Positions 54,126 through 63,306 of a stretch of 64,000 nucleotides of DNA are shown piece by piece. Under the pieces are notes generated by a model that ran no database searches, had not been told where the DNA came from, and worked only from the letters and a program-made list of their open reading frames with translations. The stretch's first letter is position 1. Each line of letters begins with the position of its first letter. This DNA is from Alteriqipengyuania lutimaris (GTDB taxonomy: Bacteria > Pseudomonadota > Alphaproteobacteria > Sphingomonadales > Sphingomonadaceae), in contig NZ_QRBB01000001.1 in the NCBI RefSeq assembly GCF_003363135.1, positions 558,001 through 622,000 of the forward strand, given 5' to 3'. Both the position numbers and the translations under genes were made by a program.

Positions 54126-54908
54126 CTACTTGGTCTTGATGTACTTGATCCGCTTGTCGCCGCGGGGCTGGACCGGACGCGGGTGCACGATGCGCTCGCG
54201 GACGACCTCGCGCTCCTCGACCTCGTAGTATTCCTCGACGATTTCTTCCCGGATTACAGGGACATAGCGCTCGGCGTGCTGGTGCTCGATCGTGACCACG
54301 ACGGCGCCAACCTGGCTCGATGAATAGCCCCCGCCATAGGCATAGGCGCCGCCCTGCGCGTAGCCATAGTTGTCGCCCCGGTAGCCGTAATCGTCCCCGC
54401 CATAGGCATAGCCCCCGCCGTTGATCGCCTGGGCGGCGAGCGCCTGCTCGTAATGGGAGAGCCATTGCTTGCAGTCGCGCTTGGCGTCGTCGCGACCGGC
54501 GAGCCCGATGAGCGTGCCGATGGCAACCCCGGCGAGGCCGCCGATTCCGCCTCCGATGAGCGATCCGGCAAGCCGCGATCCGTCGTCGGCCAGCCGGTTC
54601 CCGGCATAGGCACCTGCGGCCCCGCCGATGATCCCGCCCACAACGCCGCCCGTCTCGCCGCGCCGCCGCCGGTCGCGCAGATAGACGCGGCAGTCGCGGA
54701 TCCAGTCGTCGCGGTCGTAGGTCGGCGGGAGGGGCGGGAGCGTCTGCGCATATTGGGGCGGCGCATAGTGCGGCGGCGCATATTGCACGGTCGGAGCGGC
54801 ATAGGCCGGGGGCGCCGTATAGGTCTGCGGCGCGCGGTAATACTGGGCTGACGCGGGCGCGGCGCTGATGCCGAGCATGGCCGCACTGGCGAGAATGATG
54901 GAACGCAT
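54126..54908 (-). CDS. Glycine-zipper (2TM) exported protein
   Basis: 260 residues. The signal peptide ends near SAAPASAQ. A Tyr/Pro/Ala-rich stretch (about 23-62) leads to a Gly-zipper segment, GGVVGGIIGGAAGAYAGNRL and GSLIGGGIGGLAGVAIGTLIG, then a Tyr/Gly-rich run and an acidic, charged tail (EEIVEEYYEVEEREVVRERI). Such zippers sit in the outer membrane or periplasm, as in the SmpA/Rick_17kDa group. Function is unknown. Low-complexity parts make orthology weak. A CtrA-like box lies about 50 bases upstream. Confidence 0.85.
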   Translation of the reverse strand: MRSIILASAAMLGISAAPASAQYYRAPQTYTAPPAYAAPTVQYAPPHYAPPQYAQTLPPLPPTYDRDDWIRDCRVYLRDRRRRGETGGVVGGIIGGAAGAYAGNRLADDGSRLAGSLIGGGIGGLAGVAIGTLIGLAGRDDAKRDCKQWLSHYEQALAAQAINGGGYAYGGDDYGYRGDNYGYAQGGAYAYGGGYSSSQVGAVVVTIEHQHAERYVPVIREEIVEEYYEVEEREVVRERIVHPRPVQPRGDKRIKYIKTK

Positions 54909-54959
54909 GACTGGCAGACCCTTTCGAGGAGGGTCGAAGAATTCGCCCTCGCAGTGTGG

Positions 54960-54974
54960 TTAAGAAAGGGTTAC
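54960..54974. promoter_or_regulatory. CtrA-like box (TTAA-N7-TTAC)
   Basis: TTAA (54960-54963), seven bases, TTAC (54971-54974). This is one base off the alphaproteobacterial CtrA consensus TTAA-N7-TTAA. It lies 51 bases upstream of the glycine-zipper gene start. It may be chance; no ctrA gene is in the window. Confidence 0.3.
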
Positions 54975-55036
54975 CATTTTGGGTCCCGTCGCGGAGCAGG
55001 GTCGCAAGGCCCTGTCCCGCGCTGGGGCAGGGGGCG

Positions 55037-55519
55037 TCAGATGCGCCCGGCGATCCGCGCCGCCATTGCCTCGATCCCGCGCGCATCCGCATCGCCGAAG
55101 CGCGCCTTGTTGGGGCTGTCGAGATCGATCACCGCGATCACCCGGCCGTCGCGTATCACCGGCACGACCAGTTCCGAAGCGCTCGCCGAATCGCAGGCGA
55201 TGTGGCCGGGGAAGGCGTGGACGTCCTCGACCAGCTGCGTCTCGCCGCTCTGCGCCGCGGTGCCGCAGACGCCCTGGCCCAGCGGGATGCGGATGCAGGC
55301 CGGATTGCCGATGAACGGGCCGAGCACAAGTTCGCCGTCTACCATCCGGTAGAATCCCGCCCAGTTGAGATCGGGCACGAAGCTCCAGATCAGCGCGGCA
55401 AGGTTGGCCATGTTGGCCACGCCGTCGCTCTCGCCGTCGGTCAGCGCGTCGGCGGCATTGGCAAGCTCGCGGTAGCGTTCTTCGTCGCTGGTATCGGCGG
55501 GGAGGGTGAAATCGAACAT
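55037..55519 (-). CDS. msrC: Free methionine-(R)-sulfoxide reductase (GAF domain)
   Basis: 160 residues, a single GAF domain. The three catalytic cysteines are present at 75, 85 and 109 (PACIRI, GVCGTA, HIACDS); their spacing of 10 and 24 equals that of E. coli fRMsr, where I recall Cys84, 94 and 118. It reduces free Met-R-sulfoxide in the cytosol with thioredoxin. The start MFDFTLPADTSD is standard. It is divergent from the sugar-dehydrogenase-like gene. Confidence 0.93.
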   Translation of the reverse strand: MFDFTLPADTSDEERYRELANAADALTDGESDGVANMANLAALIWSFVPDLNWAGFYRMVDGELVLGPFIGNPACIRIPLGQGVCGTAAQSGETQLVEDVHAFPGHIACDSASASELVVPVIRDGRVIAVIDLDSPNKARFGDADARGIEAMAARIAGRI

Positions 55520-55616
55520 CGGGAAACTCCTGGGGCGGACACGGGGGACGGGGGCGGTGGATGCCAGGAATGGTTTGGCGATTGCCGCCCGGGCGATCGC
55601 CGCCTATTTCGGGTGC

Positions 55617-57092
55617 ATGAAGATCCTTCGCAACATCGGCATCGCAATTCTCGTCATCCTCGTGCTGGCGGCGATCATCATCGCCCTGCTGCTGCGCGGC
55701 AGCCGCGCCGAGCTGACGGTGGACGAGGTCTCGGGCACCGATCCGACGCTGGTCGAGCCCGATGAGGAATGGTTTCCCACGATCAACGTGGCCGAGCCGG
55801 TGGGCTGGGCCGAGGGTGAGACGCCAGACGCGGCCGAGGGGCTGGAAGTCGTCCGCTTCGCCGAAGGGCTCGATCATCCGCGCATCCTCTATCGCCTGCC
55901 CAATGGCGATATCCTGGTCACGCTGACCAACAGCCCCCCGCGCGAGACCGGCGGGATCGAGGGCTTCATCATGAAGACCCTGATGGGCCGCGCGGGCGCG
56001 GGCGTGCCTTCGCCCGACGCCCTCGTCCTGCTGCGCGACAGCGACGGCGACGGGCGCGCCGATATCCGCCGGGTGCTGCGCGAGGACGGCCTCGATTCGC
56101 CCTCGGGCCTCGCCTACGCCGACGGCACGCTCTACGTCGCCAATCACAATGCCCTGCTGGCCTTCGATTACGAGCTGGGATCGCCCAACCTGACGGGCGA
56201 GCCGCGCAAGCTGATGGACCTGCCGGGCGGCGGCAATCACTGGATGCGCAACATCATCCTCTCGCCCGATGGCGAGCGGATCTATGTCGCGGTCGGTTCG
56301 GCGAGCAATATCGGCGAGAACGGCATGGAGGCCGAGGAAGGCCGCGCCGCGATCTGGGAATATGATCTTGCCGACGGTTCGCAGCGGATCTGGGCGACCG
56401 GCCTGCGCAATCCCAACGGGCTGGCGTGGAACCCGATGTCCGACGAATTGTGGACCACGGTGAACGAGCGCGACATGCTCGGCGGGGATCTGGTGCCCGA
56501 TTACCTGACCAACGTGCCGATCGGCGCGAATTACGGCTGGCCGTGGGTCTATTACAAGAACACGCTCGACATGCGGGTCGAGGCGCCGATGCCCAATTTC
56601 CTGACCGAATATGCGCGCTACCCCGAATACGCGCTGGGCCCGCACGTCGCGGCGCTGGGCCTCGCCTTCAGCCGCGAAGGACACCGGTTGGGCGACGATT
56701 ACGCGCGCGGGGCCTTCATCGCGCGGCACGGTTCGTGGAACCGCAAGCCGCCTTCGGGCTACGACGTCGTCTTCGTCCGCTTCGACGCGCGGGGCAATCC
56801 GCTCGGCAAGCCCGTGCCCGTGCTGCGCAGCTTCCTGAATGGCGACGGCGAGACGCGCGGGCGCCCGACCTGGGTCGAATGGACCGATCGGGGCGGCCTG
56901 CTGGTGAGCGACGATACCGCGGGGATCATCTGGCACGTGATCGATCCCGATGCGCAGCCTGCCGACGCGATCGAGCAGATCGAGGGCGAGCGGCTCGAAG
57001 CGCAGACCGAGCTGCGGGGCGACCCCCGCGACGCCTTCACCGACGAATTCGCGCGCGAGTTCAACCCGCTAGGCAATACCTCCGGCGAATAG
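55617..57092 (+). CDS. PQQ-dependent sugar (sorbosone) dehydrogenase-like, exported
   Basis: 491 residues. An N-terminal membrane anchor (about 4-28) leads to a six-bladed beta-propeller of the GDH/sorbosone type. Marks are VRFAEGLDHPRILYRLPNGDILVT (short parts), GGNHWMRNIILSPDGERIYVAVGS, WATGLRNPNGLAWNP and IARHGSWNRKPPSGYDVVF. The His, Asp and Arg of these blocks fit the PQQ and Ca sites. Its substrate is unknown and may not be a sugar. The acyl-CoA dehydrogenase gene ends two bases after its stop, on the other strand. Confidence 0.88.
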   Translation: MKILRNIGIAILVILVLAAIIIALLLRGSRAELTVDEVSGTDPTLVEPDEEWFPTINVAEPVGWAEGETPDAAEGLEVVRFAEGLDHPRILYRLPNGDILVTLTNSPPRETGGIEGFIMKTLMGRAGAGVPSPDALVLLRDSDGDGRADIRRVLREDGLDSPSGLAYADGTLYVANHNALLAFDYELGSPNLTGEPRKLMDLPGGGNHWMRNIILSPDGERIYVAVGSASNIGENGMEAEEGRAAIWEYDLADGSQRIWATGLRNPNGLAWNPMSDELWTTVNERDMLGGDLVPDYLTNVPIGANYGWPWVYYKNTLDMRVEAPMPNFLTEYARYPEYALGPHVAALGLAFSREGHRLGDDYARGAFIARHGSWNRKPPSGYDVVFVRFDARGNPLGKPVPVLRSFLNGDGETRGRPTWVEWTDRGGLLVSDDTAGIIWHVIDPDAQPADAIEQIEGERLEAQTELRGDPRDAFTDEFAREFNPLGNTSGE

Positions 57093-57094
57093 TC

Positions 57095-58837
57095 TCAGGC
57101 GCCCAGCACGGCCCCGTCGAGTTCGTAGAGCAGCGCCGCACCGGCGGTGGCCGATGCCTTGAGGCCGGTCGCCTCGGGCACGATGTGGTCGAGGAAAAAG
57201 CGCGTCGTCACGCGCTTGGCATGCTTGCGATCGCTATCCGCCGCATCGTCCAGCGCTTCGACCTGCTTGAGCAGCGTCCAGCCCGACACGGCGACCGCGC
57301 ACATGGTGGTGAAGGGCACGCTGCCCGCGAGCCGGTCGTCGAGCGAGGCATCCTCGCGCATCCACTTGGCGATGGCCGCGCATTCGCCTGCGAGCGCCTT
57401 CAGCTGTGGCTCGTCCGCCGCATCGCGCGCGATATCGGCGAACAGCGCCTGCAGCACCTCGCCATTCTCGAGCCCGAGCTTGCGCGTCACGAGGTCGGCG
57501 GCCTGGATGCCGTTGGTCCCTTCGTAGATCGGTGCGATCCGCGCATCGCGATAATGCTGCGCTGCGCCGGTCTCTTCGACGAAGCCCATGCCGCCATGGA
57601 CCTGGATGCCGAGCGAGGCGACCTCGATCCCCGTATCGGTCGCCCAAGCCTTCAGCATCGGCACGAGGACCTCGGCGCGCGCCTTGGCGGCAGCATCGCC
57701 GATATCGCTGCGGTCGACCTGCCCGGCGGTGTAATAGAGCAGCCCGCGCATCGCCTCGGTCAGGCTGCGCATGCGCAGCAGCATGCGGCGCACGTCGGGG
57801 TGTTCGCTGATCGCCACCGGCGTGCGGTCCTCCGCACCGGCGCGGGCGGACTGCACGCGGTCCATCGCGTAGGCCAGCGCGCCCTGCGTCGCGCGCTCGG
57901 CGATCTGCACCCCCTGCGAGCCGACATTGATGCGGGCGTTGTTCATCATCGTGAACATCGCGGCGAGGCCGCGGTTCTCCGCCCCCACCAGCTCGCCGAT
58001 GCATTCGTCATTGTCGCCGTAGGACATCACGCAGGTAGGCGAGGCGTTGATGCCGAGCTTGTGTTCGAGGCTGACGCAGCGAAGATCGTTGCGCGCGCCC
58101 AGCGATCCGTCGTCCTTGAGGTGATACTTGGGCACCACGAACAGCGAGATGCCCCGGCTGCCCTCGGCCGCTCCCGGCAGGCGCGCCAGGACGAGGTGGA
58201 CGATGTTCTCGGCCAGCTCGTGCTCGCCCCAAGTGATGTAGATCTTCTGGCCCTTGATGCGGTATTTGCCCGCGTGTTCGCCATCCTCGATTTTCTCGGC
58301 CGTGGTGCGCAGCGCGCCGACATCGCTGCCTGCCTGCGGCTCGGTCAGGTTCATCGTGCCCGACCATTTCCCGCTGATCAGATCGGGCAGATAGCGGTTC
58401 TTCTGATCCTCGCTGCCATGTGCCTCGAGCGCTTCGATCGCCCCGACCGACAGCATCGGCAGCAGGTTGAAGGCGTAGTTCGCGGTGCCGAGATTTTCGA
58501 GCACGTTGCACGCCAGCGTGAAGGGCAGGCCCTGTCCGCCATGCTCGGCCGTTCCGGCGATGGCGTTCCACCCCTGCTCGACATAGGCCTGGTACGCCTC
58601 CTCGAACCCGTCGGGCAGGCGGACCACGCCGTTTTCGAGCTTGGCGCCCTCGAGGTCGCCCTTGCGGTTGAGCGGAGCCCATTCGCCCGCCGCGAACTGC
58701 CCGACACCCTCGACGATCGCTTCGACGAGGTCCGGTTCGGCGGCGGCGAAATGCTCGTGCTGCGCGAGCTCGGCGATGCCGGCATTGGCACGAATGGCGA
58801 GCAGCTGGTCTTGCGTGGCGGGCTTGTAGGGGGTCAC
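57095..58837 (-). CDS. Acyl-CoA dehydrogenase, long (DmdC/FadE-like) form
   Basis: 580 residues, longer than the 380-residue classical type. Core motifs are MNLTEPQAGSDVGALRT (FAD and substrate contacts), KYRIKGQKIYITWGEH and the catalytic Glu in APIYEGTNGIQAADLVTRK. A C-terminal extension of about 120 residues characterises the DmdC-like acyl-CoA dehydrogenase group. It oxidises an acyl-CoA, feeding the electron-transfer flavoprotein; the chain length is unknown. The start is GTG 58837; an ATG just upstream is in another frame. Confidence 0.93.
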   Translation of the reverse strand: MTPYKPATQDQLLAIRANAGIAELAQHEHFAAAEPDLVEAIVEGVGQFAAGEWAPLNRKGDLEGAKLENGVVRLPDGFEEAYQAYVEQGWNAIAGTAEHGGQGLPFTLACNVLENLGTANYAFNLLPMLSVGAIEALEAHGSEDQKNRYLPDLISGKWSGTMNLTEPQAGSDVGALRTTAEKIEDGEHAGKYRIKGQKIYITWGEHELAENIVHLVLARLPGAAEGSRGISLFVVPKYHLKDDGSLGARNDLRCVSLEHKLGINASPTCVMSYGDNDECIGELVGAENRGLAAMFTMMNNARINVGSQGVQIAERATQGALAYAMDRVQSARAGAEDRTPVAISEHPDVRRMLLRMRSLTEAMRGLLYYTAGQVDRSDIGDAAAKARAEVLVPMLKAWATDTGIEVASLGIQVHGGMGFVEETGAAQHYRDARIAPIYEGTNGIQAADLVTRKLGLENGEVLQALFADIARDAADEPQLKALAGECAAIAKWMREDASLDDRLAGSVPFTTMCAVAVSGWTLLKQVEALDDAADSDRKHAKRVTTRFFLDHIVPEATGLKASATAGAALLYELDGAVLGA

Positions 58838-58887
58838 TTCGGGGGCATCCTCTTGGCTTTGTTGCCCCCCGGATATAGCGCGCGGGG

Positions 58888-59846
<959 letters not shown>

Positions 59847-59868
<22 letters not shown>

Positions 59869-60176
59869 GGGACCGTCGGCAAGAGGCGCTGGATTTCCGC
59901 GTAGGTCTCGCGCGCCTCGTCGCAGGCCTTGCGGTCGCCATCCTCGCAATCCTCGCGCTGGTCGCGATAGCGGCGCTCCAGCTTGCCGAGCTGTTCCTCG
60001 CGCCGCCGGATCTCGCGCCCGCGATTCTCGTCCGCCTCGCTCTGGCTGGTGGTCGCGAGGTCGACCGCCTTGCTGCCGGCCTTGACCGGCAGAGTGGCCA
60101 CATCCCAGGCCGCCTTGGCGAGGCAGCCCTGAAGGGCGAAAGCGGCGAGCAGGGCGAGCGGGACGATCGGTTTCAT
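59847..60176 (-). CDS. Small predicted lipoprotein
   Basis: 109 residues. The signal ends in a lipobox (FALQGC, Cys18). The mature part is helical and highly charged (RREEQLGKLERRYRDQREDC), a possible coiled coil, with a closing DGDRKACDEARETYAEIQ. Four cysteines or fewer give no metal motif. No domain recognised; it may be a sphingomonad envelope lipoprotein. Its 3' end overlaps the sua5 gene by 22 bases. Confidence 0.78.
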
Positions 60177-60215
60177 ACCCGCTATCTATGCCCTGCCGCG
60201 CCGTTGGCGGGAAGC

Positions 60216-60980
60216 CTATTCCTCGGCCTGCGCGCCGGCCTGCTGGCTACGCGAGGCCCGCGCGGTGCAGCGCACCTCGCCCGAACCCATCGAACTGACA
60301 TCGCAACGGGCATTGCCGATCACCTCGACATCGCCCGATCCCATTATGCTCGCATCGACCGTCCCGTCCGAGGAGAAGACCGCATCGCCGGAACCCGCGA
60401 TGGCGATATCCGCATTGCCGACCTCGACCTCGCGCATGTCGAGATCGCCCGAGCCCGCGATCGACAGGTCGAGCGTTTCGACGCGGCCCGCGGCGGTGAG
60501 CGAACCCGATCCCGCGACGCTGATGTCGAGCACGTCGGCGTCGATCCGCGCGATCCGCGATTCGCCCGAACCGGCGATCGAAATGTCTACATTGCCCCCG
60601 GTGCCGAGCCGGTCGAGCCCGATCTCGCCCGATCCCGCGAGCGAGAGCCTGGTCGGCGTGGGCATGGTCACGCGGATGGTCGCGACGCCCTTCTGACGCC
60701 AGCTGCCCTCGCGACCGATGCCGAGCGTATCGTCGTCGAGATCGAAGCGCAGCGTCTCGGTAACGTCGCGGTCGCCTTCGACATCGATGGCCAGCGTCTC
60801 GCCCGATGTCACGATGACGCGGTCGGGGCCGGTGAGCGAAATGCCGGTCGGCGTGGCGCCTTCGTAATCGAGTTCGGCGAGCGGAACGCCGCTGCTGCCC
60901 GAGCTGATGTTGAAGTCCGCATTGCAGGCCGACAAAAGTGTCGCGGCCGCAGCGATCGCAAGTCCTGACCAGAATTTCAT
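60216..60980 (-). CDS. DUF2807/head-GIN repeat lipoprotein
   Basis: 254 residues. The signal ends in a lipobox (TLLSACN, near Cys19). From about residue 115 come seven AGSG/MGSG repeats spaced about 20 residues, for example LAGSGEIGLDRL, IAGSGESRIARI and MGSGDVEVIGNA, the pattern of a right-handed beta-helix in DUF2807 auto-adhesion proteins. ATG 60980 follows GGAG. Function is unknown. It lies before the carD terminator region, on the same strand. Confidence 0.87.
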   Translation of the reverse strand: MKFWSGLAIAAAATLLSACNADFNISSGSSGVPLAELDYEGATPTGISLTGPDRVIVTSGETLAIDVEGDRDVTETLRFDLDDDTLGIGREGSWRQKGVATIRVTMPTPTRLSLAGSGEIGLDRLGTGGNVDISIAGSGESRIARIDADVLDISVAGSGSLTAAGRVETLDLSIAGSGDLDMREVEVGNADIAIAGSGDAVFSSDGTVDASIMGSGDVEVIGNARCDVSSMGSGEVRCTARASRSQQAGAQAEE

Positions 60981-61042
60981 GACAGTCTCCACCCTTTGGC
61001 TGTGTTAAGGCTCTAATACACGATGCGGAGCGGCCAAAGCAA

Positions 61043-61070
61043 GAGGGCCGCCCCTCGCGGGACGGCCCTC
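61043..61070 (-). terminator. Hairpin terminator after carD
   Basis: Stem GAGGGCCG (61043-61050) and CGGCCCTC (61063-61070). On the minus strand it is followed by a weak T-rich run (TTGCTTT). It lies 27 bases past the carD stop. The T-tract is poor, so efficiency is doubtful. Confidence 0.55.
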
Positions 61071-61096
61071 GTCGAATACCGTCGGCAGCCCGTCGA

Positions 61097-61630
61097 TCAG
61101 GCTTCTTCGGTGTTCTCGTAATATTGCGGTGCGTGTTCGCGCAGGACCGAGAGGATCTTTTCCAGCGCAGCCGGCTCGTCGGTCTTTTCCATCGCGGCCA
61201 GCTCGCGCGCGAGGCGGCTGGAGGCCGCTTCGAAGATCTGCCGTTCGGAATAGGACTGTTCGGGCTGGTCGTCGGGGCGGAACAGGTCGCGCGTCACTTC
61301 GGCGATGCTGACGAGATCGCCCGAGTTGATCTTCGCTTCGTATTCCTGCGCGCGGCGGCTCCACATGGTCCGCTTGACCTTGGGCTTGCCCTTGAGGGTC
61401 TCCATCGCTTCCTTCAGCGTCTTGTCGCTGGAAAGCTTGCGCATGCCGATCGATTCGACCTTGTTGACCGGTACGCGGAGCGTCATCCGCTCTTTTTCGA
61501 AGCGCAGGACGTAGAGATCGAGCTTCATGCCTGCGATCTCTTCGCTCTGCAGTTCGACCACGCGGCCGACGCCGTGCTTGGGATAGACGACATAATCGCC
61601 GACATCGAAGGCGAGTGCCTTGGCTGCCAT
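61097..61630 (-). CDS. carD: CarD-family transcriptional regulator
   Basis: 177 residues. The N-terminal RNA-polymerase-interaction domain has VGDYVVYPKHGVGRVVEL and RVPVNKVESIGMRKL; the C-terminal helices (about 70-177, YEAKINSGDLVSIAEVTRDL) contact DNA at the -10 edge. CarD stabilises open promoter complexes, commonly at rRNA and housekeeping promoters. ATG 61630 follows AAAGGAATTTTC; an upstream ATG at 61645 is possible. A palindromic CTATAT-like box sits about 155 bases upstream. Confidence 0.94.
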   Translation of the reverse strand: MAAKALAFDVGDYVVYPKHGVGRVVELQSEEIAGMKLDLYVLRFEKERMTLRVPVNKVESIGMRKLSSDKTLKEAMETLKGKPKVKRTMWSRRAQEYEAKINSGDLVSIAEVTRDLFRPDDQPEQSYSERQIFEAASSRLARELAAMEKTDEPAALEKILSVLREHAPQYYENTEEA

Positions 61631-61783
61631 GAAAATTCCTTTCAAACGAAGGCGGGGGTGTGCATCGAAGGCACTAAAAGACCGGCCGCCCCGGAGGGGC
61701 GAAGGTCAAGTTGCGTCGTGATGCGGGGGGGACCTGCCTTTCAACTTCCATCGACCGCCACGACCGAAATCACGGCGGAGCGC

Positions 61784-61793
61784 GCTATATAGC
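61784..61793 (-). promoter_or_regulatory. Possible carD promoter -10 (palindromic CTATAT)
   Basis: GCTATATAGC, a 10-bp palindrome carrying the CTATAT -10 hexamer favoured in alphaproteobacteria. No good -35 lies 17 bases upstream (best match 3 of 6). It is about 155 bases from the carD start, in the 207-base gap between carD and yihY. Low confidence. Confidence 0.3.
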
Positions 61794-61837
61794 ATCTTCC
61801 GGCGATTATTGCGAGTCGCTGAAACAAATCGGGCCGA

Positions 61838-62620
61838 TCAGTCCGCTTCCATCCTCGCCTGTACGAATTCGCCGCCCAGCATCAGCAGGAAGGCGCTGAG
61901 GTAGAACCAGGTCAGCAGGACGACGACCGCGCCCAGCGAGCCGTAAGTGGCGTTGTAGCTGGCGATATTCGCGACATAGCTGCCGAACAGCGCGGTCGCC
62001 CCGACCCACACGAAGCTGAACAGCGCGGCGCCCGGCAGGACGGCGCTCCATGGCGGATCCGGGCGATTCGGTGCGACGCGGTAGAGAAACCCCGCGCCCA
62101 GCATTCCAACCACGAACATGAGCGCGAAACTGGCGACCGGTGCCGCCGCACCGGGCAGCGCCGTCGCGAGCGAGATTGCGGTCCCTGCGATCGCGAGCGC
62201 GAACACGGCCCCCACGGTGATCGCAACCGCGATCGCGTTGCTTTTCAGGAAGCCGCGATCTTCCTCGGCATTGAAGACCACATTGAGCCCTCCGATGACC
62301 GAACGCGCGGCGTTGCGCGCCCCGAAGAGTGCCACCGCCAGCGCGATGAGCAGGCCCAGTCCCTTGGCATCGTCGTTCGCCTCGGTCACCGATTGCAGCT
62401 GGTCGCCGATCAGCGAAGCCGCGCTCTCGGGCAAGCCGCGGCCCAGCGCGGCGACGTCGCGCGCAACCACGTCAGGCGTCGCCACCAGGCCGTAGAGCAG
62501 CACGCTCACCGCCAGCAGCGGCACCATCGCGAGAAAAGCGTAGTAGGATACTCCGGCGGCAACGAGGCCCGCATTGTCCTGCGAGGCGCCCTGCCAGGTC
62601 CGTTTGAGCAGTTTCAGCAT
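61838..62620 (-). CDS. YihY/BrkB family inner-membrane protein
   Basis: 260 residues with six membrane helices. Family marks are LVAAGVSYYAFLAMVPLLA at the start, LFGARNAARSVIGGLNVVFN, and the end WFYLSAFLLMLGGEFVQAR. It is often called a virulence factor or ribonuclease BN, which is a misnomer. Its function is unknown. It lies 23 bases after fdxA on the same strand and interrupts the common fdxA-carD adjacency. Confidence 0.92.
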   Translation of the reverse strand: MLKLLKRTWQGASQDNAGLVAAGVSYYAFLAMVPLLAVSVLLYGLVATPDVVARDVAALGRGLPESAASLIGDQLQSVTEANDDAKGLGLLIALAVALFGARNAARSVIGGLNVVFNAEEDRGFLKSNAIAVAITVGAVFALAIAGTAISLATALPGAAAPVASFALMFVVGMLGAGFLYRVAPNRPDPPWSAVLPGAALFSFVWVGATALFGSYVANIASYNATYGSLGAVVVLLTWFYLSAFLLMLGGEFVQARMEAD

Positions 62621-62643
62621 AACTCCCCTTCCAGGGAGTCGAC

Positions 62644-62982
62644 TCAGTCCCCTTCGCCGGGTTCCTCGCTGAAGAACTTCTCGAACTTGCCCTCTTCGTC
62701 CTTATGCTCGTCCGCGTCGGCGGGCGGATCCTTCTTTTGCGTGATATTGGGCCACTCGTTGGAGAATTTCGTGTTGATTTCCAACCACTTCTCCAGCCCG
62801 TCCTCGGTGTCGGGAAGGATCGCCTCGGCCGGGCACTCGGGTTCGCACACGCCGCAGTCGATGCATTCGCTCGGATTGATCACCAGCATGTTCTCGCCCT
62901 CGTAGAAGCAGTCGACCGGGCAGACCTCGACGCAGTCGGTATACTTGCATTTGATACAGGCGTCGGTGACGACATAAGTCAT
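62644..62982 (-). CDS. fdxA: Ferredoxin FdxA (7Fe type)
   Basis: 112 residues. Cysteines lie at 9, 12, 17, 21 and 25 ([17 protein letters not shown]) and at 40, 43, 46 and 50 ([12 protein letters not shown]), fitting a 3Fe-4S and a 4Fe-4S cluster, with the C-terminal extension of FdxA. It carries electrons at low potential in the cytosol. The ATG overlaps the S4-protein stop (ATGA), the order helicase-S4-fdxA seen in alphaproteobacteria. Confidence 0.95.
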   Translation of the reverse strand: MTYVVTDACIKCKYTDCVEVCPVDCFYEGENMLVINPSECIDCGVCEPECPAEAILPDTEDGLEKWLEINTKFSNEWPNITQKKDPPADADEHKDEEGKFEKFFSEEPGEGD

Positions 62983-63290
62983 GGGCGGGTTCCTTGGGCG
63001 CCGTTTGTTTCTGGCGGTGCTGCTAGTGGGTCGGAGCCTTGCCGGTCAAGCAGACTGTAACAGCTAAGTGCCTCGCATGGCGGGCCGCGACGCTCCGGCA
63101 GGCTCTCGATCCGGATCACGACGACGCCCTGTCCGCGCGGAATGGTGAGCACGTCGCCCGGCGCCACGGCGCGCGCCACACGCTCGACCCGCTGGCCGTT
63201 GAGCCGCAGATATCCGCTTTCGACGAGGCGACGGGCGGCGCTGCGCGTGCGCACGAAGCGCAGCCGGCACAACGCCAGGTCGAGCCTCAT
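62979..63290 (-). CDS. RNA-binding S4-domain protein (Hsp15-like)
   Basis: 103 residues. The S4 domain is [35 protein letters not shown] (short parts: [19 protein letters not shown]). Hsp15-type proteins bind stalled 50S subunits with nascent chains; that role is inferred by similarity. The tail (about 75-103) is low-complexity. It follows the helicase gene by 16 bases and overlaps fdxA. Confidence 0.92.
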   Translation of the reverse strand: MRLDLALCRLRFVRTRSAARRLVESGYLRLNGQRVERVARAVAPGDVLTIPRGQGVVVIRIESLPERRGPPCEALSCYSLLDRQGSDPLAAPPETNGAQGTRP

Positions 63291-63306
63291 CGGGCGGGTA
63301 CCCGCA

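Noticed and set aside
54960..56936. 658-codon minus-strand frame antisense to the sugar-dehydrogenase-like gene
   Set aside because: Shadow. The plus strand has a membrane anchor and propeller motifs over the same range, and msrC accounts for the rest.
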